Position numbers and translations under genes: made by a program
The notes under the pieces: generated by a model
Told to the model about the DNA's origin: nothing
Database searches by the model: none
What the model saw: the letters and a program-made list of their open reading frames with translations, nothing else
Assembly: GCA_016617785.1 (NCBI GenBank)
Contig: JADILM010000007.1
Location: 806,001-870,000 of the forward strand
DNA: 64,000 nt
Direction of reading: 5' to 3'
DNA from: Sporobolomyces roseus
Lineage: Eukaryota > Basidiomycota > Microbotryomycetes > Sporidiobolales > Sporidiobolaceae
In this document: positions 26,219-38,254 of the stretch, one piece after another
Layout: each line of letters begins with the position of its first letter
How positions within the stretch are numbered: position 1 is the first letter of the stretch

Positions 26219-28597
26219 CTACAATTTGGCTTTGGTCGATTTTGCTGCTTCTTGAGCTGCTTCTGCCTTTGCTTCATCTCGAACGACTGCACAAAGTCTT
26301 CACGTCAGTATCGAATCATGTTGCTTAGTAAGAAGGTGACTCACTGCGACGGAGGATCTTTCCTGAAGGTGACTTGGGAATCGAATCGACAATTCGGATT
26401 CCACCTTTCAATCGCTTGTAGTGCGCAACTCGGCTGTCAAACCATTTGTGAATCGACTGAACATGGTCCTTGTCCTTCTTCCCGGCATCTGAGAGTACGA
26501 GGTAACCTCTCGGGAACTGAGGAGGCGAGAAGGGTCAATTCGAGTCTCGGGTATAGACTCTTATGACTTACCTCAGACGCTTGACTGTCGTCGTAAATTC
26601 CAATCACAGCGCAGTCTGCGACTAGTGGACACTCGAGTAGTGTTGCTTCCAGCTCGGCAGGGGCGCACTAGCGATTCGGAAGGCGAAGAGGCGAAGATAA
26701 TGAGCTTTCGTCGCGACGGTGTTAGAGACTAGGGGAAAAGCTTCTTACCTGAAATCCCTTTACCTTGATTAGTTCCTTCAGGCTTCATTTCCGTATATGT
26801 AAAGTGAGCGGCGAGCTGTGCGACGAAAAAAAGAGAATCTGCGTACCGATCCGTGATAAAGTGTGCGCCTTGCTCGTCGACATGTCCGATATCTCCCGTC
26901 TTCAACCAGATGGCTCCCTTCTCGTCCTTCACCAGGGTCTCTGCTGTTGCTTCTGGTCGGTTGTGATAGCCGAGCATGATGTTCGGACCTGACAGTAGAA
27001 GTTCTCCTGCTTGATTCGGTCCAAGATCCTTGTTCGTCTACGGAAAGTCAAGGAATCAGCGCCACAAGCCTGCAGTACGCGTCCGTTGAACGGGATTTGC
27101 TCACCTCTGGGTCGACGATACGACTTCGTAGCATTGGCAGGTTGGGTCCGATCGATCCTCGTTTATTGTGAGGCTTGAGGGCAACGTGAGTCGTAGGCGA
27201 AGATTCGGTCAGACCTGTGAGCAAGTCCACACTGTCAGCAGGGCCTGATGGGAGTCACAAGAGAGAGCAGGACGGACCATAGGCTTGAATAACGTCGCAC
27301 TTTGGCAATCGATTCGCTAATTCCTTTTCCAATTCAGGTCCGAGAGGCGCAGCTCCCGAGATGACGAGACGCAGACTCGACAGGTCGTACTTGGTGGCGG
27401 TAGGATCACGGGCGAGGGCGAGGGCGATTGGAGGGACGAGCATGAGAATGGTGACTTTGTACTTTTGGACGAGTTCGCATAATCCACGAAGATCGAACTT
27501 GGGCATGACCACGATCGGGGTGCCGATAAGGACCGGCCAGTGCAGCAGTTTCGTCAAGCCATAGATGTCTAAATTTGAACGAGCGGGCTTCAGAATTCGC
27601 AATAAGCAAGCAGATCTGAGAGGACGAACGATTGAGCGGTAGGACTGCGATTGATACATCGTTGTCCGTAATGTCTCTATCCAGAGGTGCCAACATACTC
27701 AATACTGACTAGAGAGGTCCGGAAAGCGGTAGATTCAGTCGATAGGAGTGGCAAGGGGAGGCGGAAATTGGAAAAGCGACGCACAGTCATGTTCCACGCT
27801 GAAGTTCGAACTCCCTTCGCCTTTCCACTAGTTCCACTCGAATACCCGAGATAAGCTACAGTTTCCTTCGGTTTGAGAATGCGATGAGGTTCGAGAAGTT
27901 GATCGGAGATGAGGGAATCGAGGGTCAAGAATCGCTCGTCCGCTGCTCCAGCCTCGTCCTTTCTCACAGCGATGACGATGTTCTGTGCTTGACGTTCTTT
28001 TGACCATCCGAGCTGTTCTGTTGCGGCGAGAGCGACGGGGAGGACGGAAGGATGAACGAGAAGAAGTTTGGCTCCCGAGTCTGCGATTTGATGTGCTGCC
28101 TCTGAAGGAATGTAGGCGGCGTTGGCACCTGAGAAGACGATGCCGGCACATTGTGCAGCGAGTACGATGCTGTGGTAGTAGAAGGAGTTGGGCGAGAAGA
28201 GGAGGATGACATCTCCAGGGTTGAGCGTTCGTCGGAACCCGTGAGCTAGTCTTTGCGAGAGCTCCCTTAGCTGCCCACGACTACGTATCGACGAGACTGT
28301 CAGCTTCCGATCTCCTACGCCTCCATCGCATGGCCGTAGGCTAGATGATTGCGAAAAATGAAAACTCACTTGAGAGTTCGTCCAGATGGTCCGTCAATCA
28401 CAGCTAGATCCTTGTCCGATTTGTTTCTCGGATTTGACCAGACTACAGGAGTTCAACGAGTCAGTATCTAGTCGACTTGTAGCAGATCAACAATTTCGAG
28501 GAGGTGGGGAAATCGAAGTTGAAGAGGAAGACTCACCTTTCTCCCAAGGAGAGCATTCGGGTAATTCGACTTTAGGCCAGGGCGATTCGTAGATCAT
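26219..28597 (-). CDS. 4-coumarate-CoA ligase-like acyl-CoA synthetase with peroxisomal signal
   Basis: ANL-superfamily adenylating enzyme that activates a carboxylic acid to its CoA thioester via acyl-AMP. It starts [18 protein letters not shown]. The AMP-binding P-loop [11 protein letters not shown] is clear, as are the substrate-pocket and gate segments ([42 protein letters not shown]) and the A7/A8 region [14 protein letters not shown]. The catalytic-lysine motif is [12 protein letters not shown]. The protein ends STKAKL, so the last three residues, AKL, form a type-1 peroxisomal signal variant. About nine exons. The substrate (hydroxycinnamate, fatty or other aryl acid) cannot be decided. 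It lies convergent with PRI1 and downstream of the SDS3-like gene on the same strand. Confidence 0.9.
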
Positions 28598-29005
28598 TGT
28601 TGAAGAGTCGTTGAAGCGGAAAGGTCGTGTTGAGAGAATGTGGAGGTCGAAAAGGAACAGGAATCAAAGCCAAAAAGACCGTAAAGAGAGCTCGGCTTCA
28701 GAGTGACCGGAGATTCATCAAGCGAGGCAAGGAGTTAATCCGCTTCGTCAATTAAAAGTCTCGCATTCTAGTCAGTCTCACGGGTCGTCTGATCACTCAA
28801 CGAAGCGAGGGAAGGAGGAAAGGAGAAGCTCGAGAAATTTTCCACCAAGATGAGTGATCGCGCAAAAAAAGCGTCGCTACTGAAGGTACAACAAAAACGA
28901 GGGGAATATGAGCATGTTCTGGGAATGTGAATGTCGAGGAAGGGGGGAGGGGCGCAGCATGAGAGGGAGGAAGTAGCGAAGTACGGAGAAGAGACTTGGG
29001 GGAGA
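28598..29005. other. Intergenic region upstream of the CoA-ligase gene
   Basis: This 408 bp region contains the CoA-ligase promoter and the SDS3-like 3' flank. Apart from A- and GA-rich runs I see no gene or clear site. Confidence 0.5.
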
Positions 29006-32000
29006 TTAGAGGTAGCCAGCTCGTTGAGCAGCAGCAGGATGTCCGGGGTTTCCTGCATGCTGAGGGTATTGGGCATGTTCCGAGGGTGCTGAAGCGGGAG
29101 ATTGGGGGTAGAGAGTTGCTTGCGAGGATTTCGTGTGTTGATGAATCGATGGAGGGTGGGGAGAGTTTGCTCGAGCAGCTGCGATAGCCATTTCGTGACG
29201 GTGTCGATCGAAGGGAGGGATCGTAGGAATAGCCATGAAGGATGAAGGAGAGCTTCGACCAGATCCAGAGCGCTCAGTAGCTTTCGCAGCTGAAGTTGTC
29301 GATTTCGGTGATCGATGGCTCATGTGATCGTCAAGAGTGAGGCGAGGCTTCGGGTTACTGCCTCCTACCGGTGTAGTTCGTCCTCCATTCTCGACTGGCC
29401 GGATTCCGTTCATCGCGTCGTCGTGACCGTTCGCACCTCCTCCATTCTGTCTCGATCCGGCAATCGAGTCGAGAGATTCAGTCGAACCAAGGTTTCCTCC
29501 AGCACTCATAGTTCGTCGGCGTTCCTCTTCGATACCGTAAACGTGTGAGGGTTTGCCAGGCCATGAGCCATGCTGATGCTGCTGAACTCCTTCTCCTGAC
29601 ATAGTTTCGGGGAAAGTCGAGTAAGGATAGATCCGGTTTGAAGCTGCTCCCGCTCCGTAACCATGCTGAGATCCATTTACATCTCCCGGATAATTGCCGT
29701 GTCGAGGATTCGAGGGAGGTCGAGAAGGAGGTTGATCGCGACCAGGTAGTGGAGGAAGGGAGCCGAAAGAGGCGGGTGCAGCAGCCGCAGTAAAGGCGTG
29801 AGACTGCATGGCGATAGCGGCGTGATCGTAAGCTGAATAAGGGTATCCGGGGGCGAGGTGAGCGGCGCGAGGATCGGAGAAACCGGAAAGGTGAGGAGGA
29901 GCGGGTCCGTAGAGGTGATCGTAAGAGTACATTCCAGGATGTCCGATAGGTTCTCGAAGCTGGAAAAAGAGTGCTCAGACATCAATTGGGCTATCTAGTG
30001 AGTGAAACAGCGAAATATTGGACTCACTCCCATTCTTTCAAGATCAGCGTATGCATCTGCATCTTCGAGACTGCTCAGTGACGGATCTGCTCGAACATCT
30101 GGATTTCGTAGAGCCCATGCGATCTCGTTCTCAACGAGTGCTTCTCCATCGAAACCGAGCCGTCGTCGGTGATGAAGCGGAACGGCAGGCGGTGGTCGAG
30201 GAGCAAGAATTGAAGCGAGAGTATCTAGTGATTGCGAGGTCAAAGAAGTTAGCTAACTGTCGCTGATTGGTGAGGCCAGTGACAACTTACCGTCTTTGGG
30301 TCGCTCGAGATTCCGCTTCTCTCGATCAAGTCTTCTCCGTTTCGAGTTGGCATCGTCGAGCATCTCACTTCGAAGCTCAGCTCGTTTGTTCTACAGACAG
30401 ATGCGAAAGAGGTCAGATCTCGATGAGAATAACTCGATAAAGCGAGGTTGAGGCGTACCTGCCAATGATTCCACATCGCATGTTCATCGGAGAAGTATTG
30501 ACGATCATAAGAGGATTCGAGACCATCGAGCCACGCTTTCGCAAGCTCGAGACGCTTGTTCCGTCGTAATTCGAGAAGCTGAGTTAGGTGGATGAGTTCC
30601 GGATGAGCGCCTGTCAATCGAGCAAAAAGGATCGGTCAGCGAAGGCAAGTATAGTGAAGAAGAAGTCGACGGACCAGCCTCGATTGCTATTCGGTCTTTC
30701 TCGACTTCGGTCAATCGTTCGACGTAGAGCATATCTCGTAGTTTGGCGAACTGGATCTCAATCTTTGTAAGGTGTTCGATAGCTTCGCCTCGTTTCCGCA
30801 TGAAGGCGGCGTCGGAAGTGTCTGCAAGATAAAGCGAGGGTAAGTACGATCAATTGTCGTGACAGCTTGGCGGTTCGACATACCTTCTTCGTGGTCGCTC
30901 TCAGCACCAGCTTCCTCGTCCTCTGCTGCAATCGCATCCTGGTCGATAGCTTTCTCTTTCCCTTTACCCTTCTTCCCTCCCTTCTTTCCACCTTTCTTCG
31001 CACTAGCAGGAGCGACTCGCTTGACCGGTTCCCTCTTTTCCTCCTTCTCTTCGGTCTCTCTACCTCTCGCTTCCTTCTGCTTCCTCTCCTCTCGCTCTTC
31101 TTTCTCCTCTCGTTCTTGCATGATCTCTTCTTTCGTTGGTATCGGCTCCATGGGAAGATCTCCCGTCTCGGCGAGTTCGTTGAGCTGATCTGCGAGTCGA
31201 GCGGGTTCGGAAGTATCGAGTTCGACCAGGCCCGAGGGTTCAGGTAGTTCGGGAGCTTGAGATGAGTTGCCGTCGACGAAAAGAGGAAGATCGTTTTTGG
31301 GAAGAGTTTCGTTCGAGGATTCCGTCTGTTTTGTTCGAGAGTTGTCAGTCAACAAAGACACTCGAGAGCAGCGAAGTAGGTACTGACCGAGTTCGATCGA
31401 GAGATTGAAGGTGCGCTGAGCGCTCCTCGTCCCCGTCCTCTGGGAGGCCTGTAACGAGCGCGACCTCGACCTCGACCTCTTGCGGATCGACCAGTCGCAT
31501 ACTCGGAAGCTCCATCTTGTTTGTTCTGAGATGATTCGTCTTCGTTCCTCGAATCATACTCAACGACTCCCTCTGTCTCCTCTGAAAGCGACGGTTCTCC
31601 CGTCTTCCTCTTGCTGTCCTTGACTGCTTTGAGGAGTGCTGTTCCATCCGATGACGAGACGACCGAGAGTGGGCTATCACTCCTAGCTGAAGGCGAAGCT
31701 GATCTTGGTCTTTGCGAAGTAGATCCCGCTCGAGCACCAGTTCCTTTCTTTCCTCCTCTAGCTCCCTTCGCTTTCGTCGCTCCAGCTTTGCCCCTTCCTT
31801 TTGAGCTCTTCTTGGCGATAGGGGTGTCGGATTCAGCGTCGTCGGATCGTTGGTCTCCATCAACGAGTTCTGCATCTTGACCGTTTTCATCTTGCACATC
31901 TTGCTCTTGGCTTGTACTTTCGCCGGTGACAACTGCCGCCAGGGATTCGGTCGTTTCGTCCTCCAAGTCAGAAAGCGAGTTGGCGAGGGATCCGGCACGA

Positions 32001-32611
32001 GAGAAGCGTCCATTCGCGGTCGACGAGGAAATGATGGAACCGTTTGTCGAAGCACCTCCTCTTCTGAGTCGCTTCGCTGGAGGTGGGCCTAAGCCTGGTA
32101 CGTGATCCCGATCTTTCTCGTCGTCGGACGCATCGGAAACCTCCTCCTCTTCATCGTCCGTTCGAGGTCCTCCATCTCCATCGATAGCTCTCATCACCGC
32201 TCGAAATTGATCCGGAACATTTCTCTTTCCCTCTCCCGCGCTACCGCCTTCTCCCTCTTCTTCCTCCTCTTCATCGTCATCGATAGCTCTGCGTTTCTGA
32301 CTTGGTCTCGCTCGAGGAGTAGGTTCCATATCCTCATCTTCCATATCATTACTAGTCTCCCGTTTCTTTCGTCCTCTGACCCCCTCTTCCTCATCTGATC
32401 CGTCCCTATCATGTTCATTATCACTCGAGTCCTGCTCAGTCAAACTCGAATCGCTTTCGTTCCCTCCTCGTCCTCCTCCTGCGTTCTTGCGTGAAGGACC
32501 AGAAGTTCGTTTCATCGGCGAGATAGGAGCTGGATCAGATCCCGGTAGAGGTTCGGTGGATGCGCCAGCGGAGGATAGGGAATCGGCGTCAGATAAAGGA
32601 GAATCGGCCAT
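29006..32611 (-). CDS. SDS3: Sds3/Dep1-family subunit of an Rpd3L-type histone deacetylase complex
   Basis: Nuclear scaffold subunit of the Sin3-Rpd3 large deacetylase complex. The first ~430 residues are disordered with acidic blocks, Lys-rich stretches and an RGRGRGRARYRPPRGRGRG tract. A Glu/Lys-rich segment follows. The Sds3-like domain comes next across several exons: KRGEAIEHLTKIEIQFAKLRD, ERLTEVEKDRIAIEAG, HPELIHLTQLLELRRNKRLE and SYDRQYFSDEHAMWNHWQ, with a basic coil after it. The C-terminal ~350 residues are rich in His, Gly, Ser and Pro (MYSYDHLYGPAPPHLSG..) and unrecognised. The start at 32611 (MADSPLSDADS) is the first ATG of the frame with good context. An intron near 31375 joins the first part to TESSNETLPKND. 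Confidence 0.82.
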
Positions 32612-32677
32612 GAGATTTTGGGGAAGGAAGTGGGGGTGAATCAAGGCGAACTTTGTTTGAGCTGTTTTCAGCGCGAG

Positions 32678-32687
32678 TTAGGGTTAG
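32678..32687 (-). promoter_or_regulatory. Telobox-like element CTAACCCTAA
   Basis: It is found about 67 nt upstream of the SDS3-like ATG. A second AACCCTAA lies at 32900-32907. Such boxes act as promoter elements bound by Tbf1/Myb-type factors in fungi. This is not a telomere, since there is no array. Confidence 0.4.
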
Positions 32688-32899
32688 CAGCTCCTCCTTT
32701 ATGACACTGTAGCTGATAGAAGGTACTGACACTGTTCAGCCTAGCTGAGAAAGAGGGAAGGGCGGGTGAGATTTGGAGAAGGTAGGAAGAGGTCGGGAAT
32801 CGAAAGATGGAGCTGACTCGTGCGGTCGATACTGTGTACCGTGAGGTAATTGAGAAGGGATCGAGGAGCAGGATATAAGAGAGGGAGGGTCGAGGTGAA

Positions 32900-32907
32900 T
32901 TAGGGTT
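32900..32907 (-). promoter_or_regulatory. Second telobox-like element AACCCTAA
   Basis: It reads AACCCTAA on the minus strand, about 290 nt upstream of the SDS3-like start codon, on the same strand as the first box. An 8-nt match of this kind could be chance. Confidence 0.3.
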
Positions 32908-34044
32908 GAGGCTGTCGGGTTGGCTGAAAACTGAAGAGAGGCGATAGTAAGCCCAAGGGATGGTTATGTGACTCTAGCCTGTTGCAAAGATGCTAGCATT
33001 AGTTCTCTAGCTTCCGGAAGGTCTCTGTTGAGTGTGAGGAAAGAGTTGCTTGAACGGGAGTCTTGCCTCGGACGAGATTCGCTCATCCCAGCCCACTGAG
33101 AGCTCTCACCTCCTATAGCAGCTACTGAGCTATCCCACCTAGCTAGCACGTTGCTTCCATCTCCCCAGAGGTTGTGTGAAAGGAGAATGAGAACTTACCT
33201 CAAGTTGAAGTTCAAGCTAGATGAGATCGAGAAATCGAGTAGAGCTGCTAAAGCGGGTTGTAGGGTAGCTTGAAGGGGAGCTGTAGAGCTCAGTGACTGG
33301 GCTCTAGGAGCTGGGGTGCTGAGGTTGAGGTGTTGGTTGAGCGGAAACCTTTCTCGCTTCTCTCTTCAGTCCTTACTATCTCACAACATTTCACCAGCTC
33401 GTGGGGGACTACTCTGAACAGCACTCCAGCATATAGGAACAGACGTCGCTTCCACTGCGATCGATCACTAGTGTTCTGCGACTCTCCTTGTCCCTCTTAT
33501 TCTCCGCATCATGCCTTAATCCGTCGCTTCACTTTTGATTGAGGGACATGATCAGGTCACATTGCTCTGTATCTGGAAGCTCAGTATAGACGATTCGATC
33601 AGCATCTCCGAAAACCCGAAATTGCGCTCTTTCGCAAGCTTTCGTGTTCCAGGTTTGCGCGCCGTTTCACTGCGACCTTCGGACTATGCGTAGAGCGCTC
33701 CTCTATCCGCACCGCGTCCCATTCCAATGCTCCGCTCAGTAGCTCACTGGCTTGTCGTGGCACCCTGCTTCGCAATATATCGCACTCGCAAGATTCTCGT
33801 TCTGCCGTATCGGGCCTCGTGCCGTGACCACCGTAGAGACGTAGAGATTGCGAAACTTCTTTTCACGGAATATCTGCATGCTACAATATGAACAAGTGAG
33901 GAGTTTGACAAAGTGTGGGAAACAAGAACGACGAAAAAAAAAAGGAAAACGACGCAACGTTCGAAAGGGAAAGTTAAGCTAAGAGGACTGCGAATGCGTA
34001 TAAGGAGACGTATCTATGTGCGAAAGTAGAGGTGAGTGGGGCCT

Positions 34045-35901
34045 TCACTTGTCTTCGCTTGGGGTTTCAACGATTTCAACGTTGTCAGACGAGTGTCCTT
34101 TGCCGAAATCTCCTGATACTCCAGAGGTCGAAAGGGAGCTAGGAGATCTCTTGAAGACGGCTCCTCCTTCCGAAGAGGGTGTTCGATTGAAGGGGGATCT
34201 TGAACTCGAGTTTGAACTGTTCGAACCAGATCGATCTCGTTTGCTGACTCCGGGAACCAGTAACGAAGCACTCGAAGCGGCCCTTTGCATCATCCTCCGG
34301 CCCTTCGAAGGTTTTGGACTCGTTCCCAACCCATTCGACCCGACCTCCGCACCTCCCTCGCTCGTACTAACAAGACTCGCCGTCGAATCCGCTCGAGTCC
34401 TCTTCTGTTCATCTCCGATCTCCCGCCTAGGTGCTCCTCCTCTCGTCTCACTTCGGTTCATGAGATCCTCCAACCAACCTCCGATTCGATCGTAAATCGC
34501 TTTTCGTACTTCTTCGTTCCAAAATCGAACCATGAGAATGTCGTGAACTGCATCTTTCGTCTTCTCGACGACTGTTGGGACTCCATCTCGTTGTAAGCCG
34601 TTGATCAACGATTCGATCTCCTGTTCGAGTCGTTCGGCGTCTCCGTAGTGAACGAAAGCGGGAGGGAAACCGTCGAAAGATCCATGAGTGCCGAGTTGAG
34701 ACGCTGGGGAGACATAGGGAGAGGTGAGGTAGGAATGGGGTTTCGTGCCGAGAAGAGAGGTGATCAAGAGTCGTCGAGCAGTGGGATCATCGGCGAGGTA
34801 ATCTTCCGGGTTTGGTCGAGAAACGTAGGAAGTGGTCGACTCGGGGAACGAGTGCGAAGGGTCGCACCATGGCTATAACGAGAGAGCCGTTAGTATATCT
34901 CTCCGATGGCACAATGAGAGGTCGAAACTGAGGACTCACCGAGAGAAGGAGAAGTCCACCAGGAGCAGCGGTCTTCTTCTCGTCTCTGATCCAACGAGCG
35001 AGAGCGAGTACGATATTTCCGCCAGCAGAGTCCCCAATGAGGACAATCTTGTGCGAAGGCACTCCGGAACGAATGAGCTGAGCGTAGACTGAGGCGGCGT
35101 CTTGTAAAGCGGCAGGGAAGGGAGAGTTGGGTAGTAGGCGATACTCGACAGCTGTAGAAGAAGGTGCATCAGCGAGTTGATGCTACGGGATGGGGTGGCA
35201 ATCGTGATCTCACCGTGAATCGAAGCGAAGTAGTCGGTTTGCATCAAACGACGAGGAATGATACTGGTTTGCGAATCTTCGTGCGCTGAAAAGTGAGTGT
35301 ATCTGCAGAGAGCGAGATGATGTGAGCTAGTGTCGTGGAGGCGAAGAGTACTCGAAGCTTACCCTCCGCCGTGAAAGTAGATTCCGACGAGATCCCCTCG
35401 AGCTTCACATCCAGACTTGTCAGGAGTATCGTTGAGCGCGTCGTCCTCCTCTTCCAGCTCAAAGTCCTTGCTGTGTACATCCTCATCTTCGAAGGGTGTA
35501 GCCCTTTCCCAAATGAACGTTCCAACCTTCTTGAGCGGTCTGACATCCTGATCGTCCAAAACTCCCGTACAGAATCCTCCCGCAACTCCCGGTACCCACT
35601 CGAATCTCGTCTCTTTCAGCGAGTCCTTGTCGGGTTCTGCAGTTGGATCCCTCGTTGAATGTTGAACTCCAGCTTGATCCGTGATTGCGCTCACTCTTCG
35701 GGTGAAGTCGACGAGCAAAGTTTCTGAAAGTGACCAAGTTTCTCGAGGTTTCGGTCCATAGGAGTGTTTGATCGCCCAGTAAGGGAGCATGAACAGAGAG
35801 GAGGAGACTCGTCCGGTACAGTAAAGCCATTTGAGTATTCGAGGTGAAGAATAGGGTTGCGAAGGGAGGTCTGCCAAATTGAGATCTTGTGGTAGTGACA
35901 T
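34045..35901 (-). CDS. Alpha/beta hydrolase of the hormone-sensitive-lipase type
   Basis: Probable esterase or lipase. It starts MSLPQDLNLADLPSQP and has the oxyanion-hole motif GIYFHGGG, then YTHFSAHEDSQ and the stretch AVEYRLLPNSPFPAALQD. The nucleophile elbow is GDSAGGNIVLALA (serine of GDSAGG). The catalytic aspartate probably lies in FVHYGDAERL and the histidine in KDAVHDILMVRFW. These are the HSL/bHSL family hallmarks. An acidic insertion of ~40 residues sits before the HGGG motif. The last ~130 residues are a Ser-rich low-complexity tail (TRADSTASLVSTSEGG.. ending ETPSEDK) that is absent from bacterial relatives and may be a regulatory phosphorylation region. A hydrophobic segment near residues 30-45 could associate with membranes. 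Substrate unknown. Confidence 0.85.
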
Positions 35902-36798
35902 CTTGCCTGGATTGATACGGTAGACTGGAAGGGAGTATTATTGAGAGGGTCGGCGAGAGTTCGGTGAGAAGAAGAGGATGGAAGTCAAGCGATTACGTCG
36001 ATTCAGATTTCGGGCGAGAGAGTGGGTCAAAAGTCGAGATGAGTGTGAGGATAGCTTGAAGAGGATACAGAGAGAGAGAGAGAGAGAGAGGAGGATCAGC
36101 TTCTCTACATCGAAGTCGTTCGAGTGATCTCTATGAACTCACAACTGGGGAATTTCGAAATTCGGAAGGGAGGAACTCGACGATCTCGCAGGCGTCGAAT
36201 TTGATTCTTTGCGCAGAAACTTGAGCCGACTGTACTGTTGAGCTGATCGCCGTCTGGTTCTGATGAGTGTAGCTGCTTGAGATGGAGGTGGTTCAAAGGT
36301 TCTGTGAGATTACGTCGTTGGAGAATACTGTTTTCGAGGTTGCAAGTCAATCGCGCTCCGGTCGCGGTTGTTCAGATGCTCGAGTCGTGCAGTCGCGTTG
36401 TCAAGAGAGTGATAGAGAAGGGAGGAAGTGATCCAACGAGCGGAAAGGAGAGCCGCAGCACCGGAAATTTAAAGTGCTCTCTCAAATTCGTATTGAAATT
36501 GGCTTGGAGCCCACGGACTCACGCTCTGCAGCTCTGCAGCTCAGCTCTGCTTTCGGTTCTTCTGCTCTACGAGAATGTACTCCAAACTTCGACACGTAAG
36601 CGCGGCCAACGGAAGGGCAGGGCCAAAGGGCGGGGTTCGGACGAGAATAAGCGAATTACGTAGGTTCACCGAGGTCGACAGCAAGTTTCTTTTTTTACTT
36701 GTCAGCAACCTCTCACCCCGAACTTCTACCCTCTCTACCTCTCAACGACACACCAGCTAGTTGACTAACTCCAACACTTTAACCCCGCTCAAGTCTGA
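35902..36798. other. Divergent intergenic region, hydrolase / DUF2156
   Basis: This 897 bp region contains an (AG)n microsatellite and no supported gene. Several short frames overlap without recognisable content. Confidence 0.5.
36069..36090 (+). repeat. (AG)11 microsatellite
   Basis: Eleven AG units lie 168 bp upstream of the hydrolase start codon. Read on the minus strand this is a CT tract, common in fungal promoters. Confidence 0.9.
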
Positions 36799-38254
36799 AT
36801 GGTCAACTCCACGATGTCTTCAGTAGCCGAATCTCGCACTTCTACCTCTTCCTCAAGGTCTTCAATTTACAGCGTAGTCGATCACAACAAAGATTGGTTA
36901 CCTGCTCTCATCGCGAAATACGGAGGATCGCTTTCAACTGCTTGGATCGAAGAACGTTACTCCGTTTGGCGAGGCAAGAATCACCAACAATCAAACCCTC
37001 GAGTTCAAGGTTACCTCGCTCGTGGCAAGTTCTACTTCGCATGGGGCAATCCAATCTGTAGGGACAATGACGAGGTGAAACATGAGATTGCACACGAGTT
37101 TGTCGAGTGGGCGACAAAGACGAAACACAAGAAAGTAGTTTGGTGCTGCGTCGATGGAACTTTCGCAGACATCTTGGGGAAGGAGTTGAACTGGAGTGTA
37201 TTGAGTTGTGTCAGGGAAGACGTACTTCGTGAGTTTCCGTCTTTCCGTCATCTTTGAGGAGATTCCGCAGGTTCGCAAGAGAAGCTGCGGCGTGAGAAAA
37301 GAAGAGGTCATTGATTCGGTTAAGCTAACGAAACCTGTCTTTTCTCCCCTCCTAGATCCCGATATCAAGAAGCTCGATCAGAAGGATGTACGACAGAACG
37401 TTAGACGAGCAGAACGAGCTCACGTCTCTTTCGACGAACTTCACTTCAAGGCTCCCAAATTCGCACCAGATGACAAGACTCGAGAAGAGATCGAAGCTGG
37501 ATTGGAAAGATGGAAACAAGGTCGTACTGGAACTCAGATCGCAGCTGTACGTTTTACGCTTTGAACTCGTCTCGTCTTTACTGTCGATACTCATCCAAAG
37601 GTTCGCGCCGACAGGCTGGACTTCTCCCTTGGCTCGACGCTCAACATCGACGATACTTTATTGCTAGAGATGAGCACAAGGTGAGTATCTCACTTGAATC
37701 GCTCAAGTGTTCGAAAACTGACTTCGCAATTCGGAATTCACCAGAAAATCGTCGCTGTCTGCATTCTCGCCGCCATTGCTCATGATTCATACCAAGTCAA
37801 GCATGCTGTCACTTTCGTACGTCCTCACTGTACACTTTCTACAACGCTTTCGTGCTCAGTCTGTCATTCTCGCAGCCCGAAGCACCTCACGGAACCTCAG
37901 AAGGTATCCTCGCTCACGTTATTCGGGAGATGCAATTTGAAGGAAAGAACAACTTGACATTCGGCGCTTCCGCTCAAGATGATCTTCACATCGAATACAA
38001 TTTGGGAGGATGGAAAATCAAGATGCTTGGAAAAGCTTATAAGAAGATTGTCACCAAGTACGGATTGGCGAACCGAGGACAGTTCAGGGTACGTCCATAT
38101 CCTTCTCGACGTTCTCACACGCACCGTTGCTCATGAGATCCGTCGTTGACAGGCCAAATTCGGAACTGAGGACGAACCACTTCACGTCGCTTATCCACAA
38201 CACGGTTTCGGTTGGGCTGGTCTCGTAGCTCTGATGCGCATGATGAGAGCCTAG
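36799..38254 (+). CDS. Freestanding DUF2156 (aminoacyl-tRNA transferase-like, LPG-synthase C-terminal) protein
   Basis: Spliced exons (36799-37228, 37356-37546, 37615-37680, then 37745 onward) give about 370 residues. The protein has a tandem GNAT-like DUF2156 fold: YGGSLSTAWIEERYSVW, then YLARGKFYFAWGNPIC, KHEIAHEFVEWA, DVRQNVRRAERAHVSF, WLDAQHRRYFIARDE, KIVAVCILA, EAPHGTSEGILAHVIREM, and NLGGWKIKMLGKAYKKI, ending FGWAGLVALMRMMRA. This domain moves an amino acid from tRNA onto a lipid in bacterial MprF. In fungi, related proteins make ergosteryl-aspartate (ErdS, fused to an aspartyl-tRNA synthetase) or ergosteryl-glycine (freestanding). Here there is no synthetase fusion. The lipid product is inferred, not shown. 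The second intron again uses the second of two AGs (37600 and 37614). Confidence 0.75.

Larger units (their letters stand above)
32612..34044. other. Long gap between the SDS3-like gene and the hydrolase gene
   Basis: This 1.4 kb region holds the SDS3-like 5' leader, with a donor-like GTAAGT on the minus strand near 33198 that suggests leader introns, and two telobox-like sites. The part from about 33350 to 34000 has only short frames. No gene, tRNA or transposon is supported. Confidence 0.45.

Noticed and set aside
32678..32687. TTAGGGTTAG as an interstitial telomere
   Set aside because: Only one and a half repeat units and no array. It is better viewed as a possible promoter telobox.
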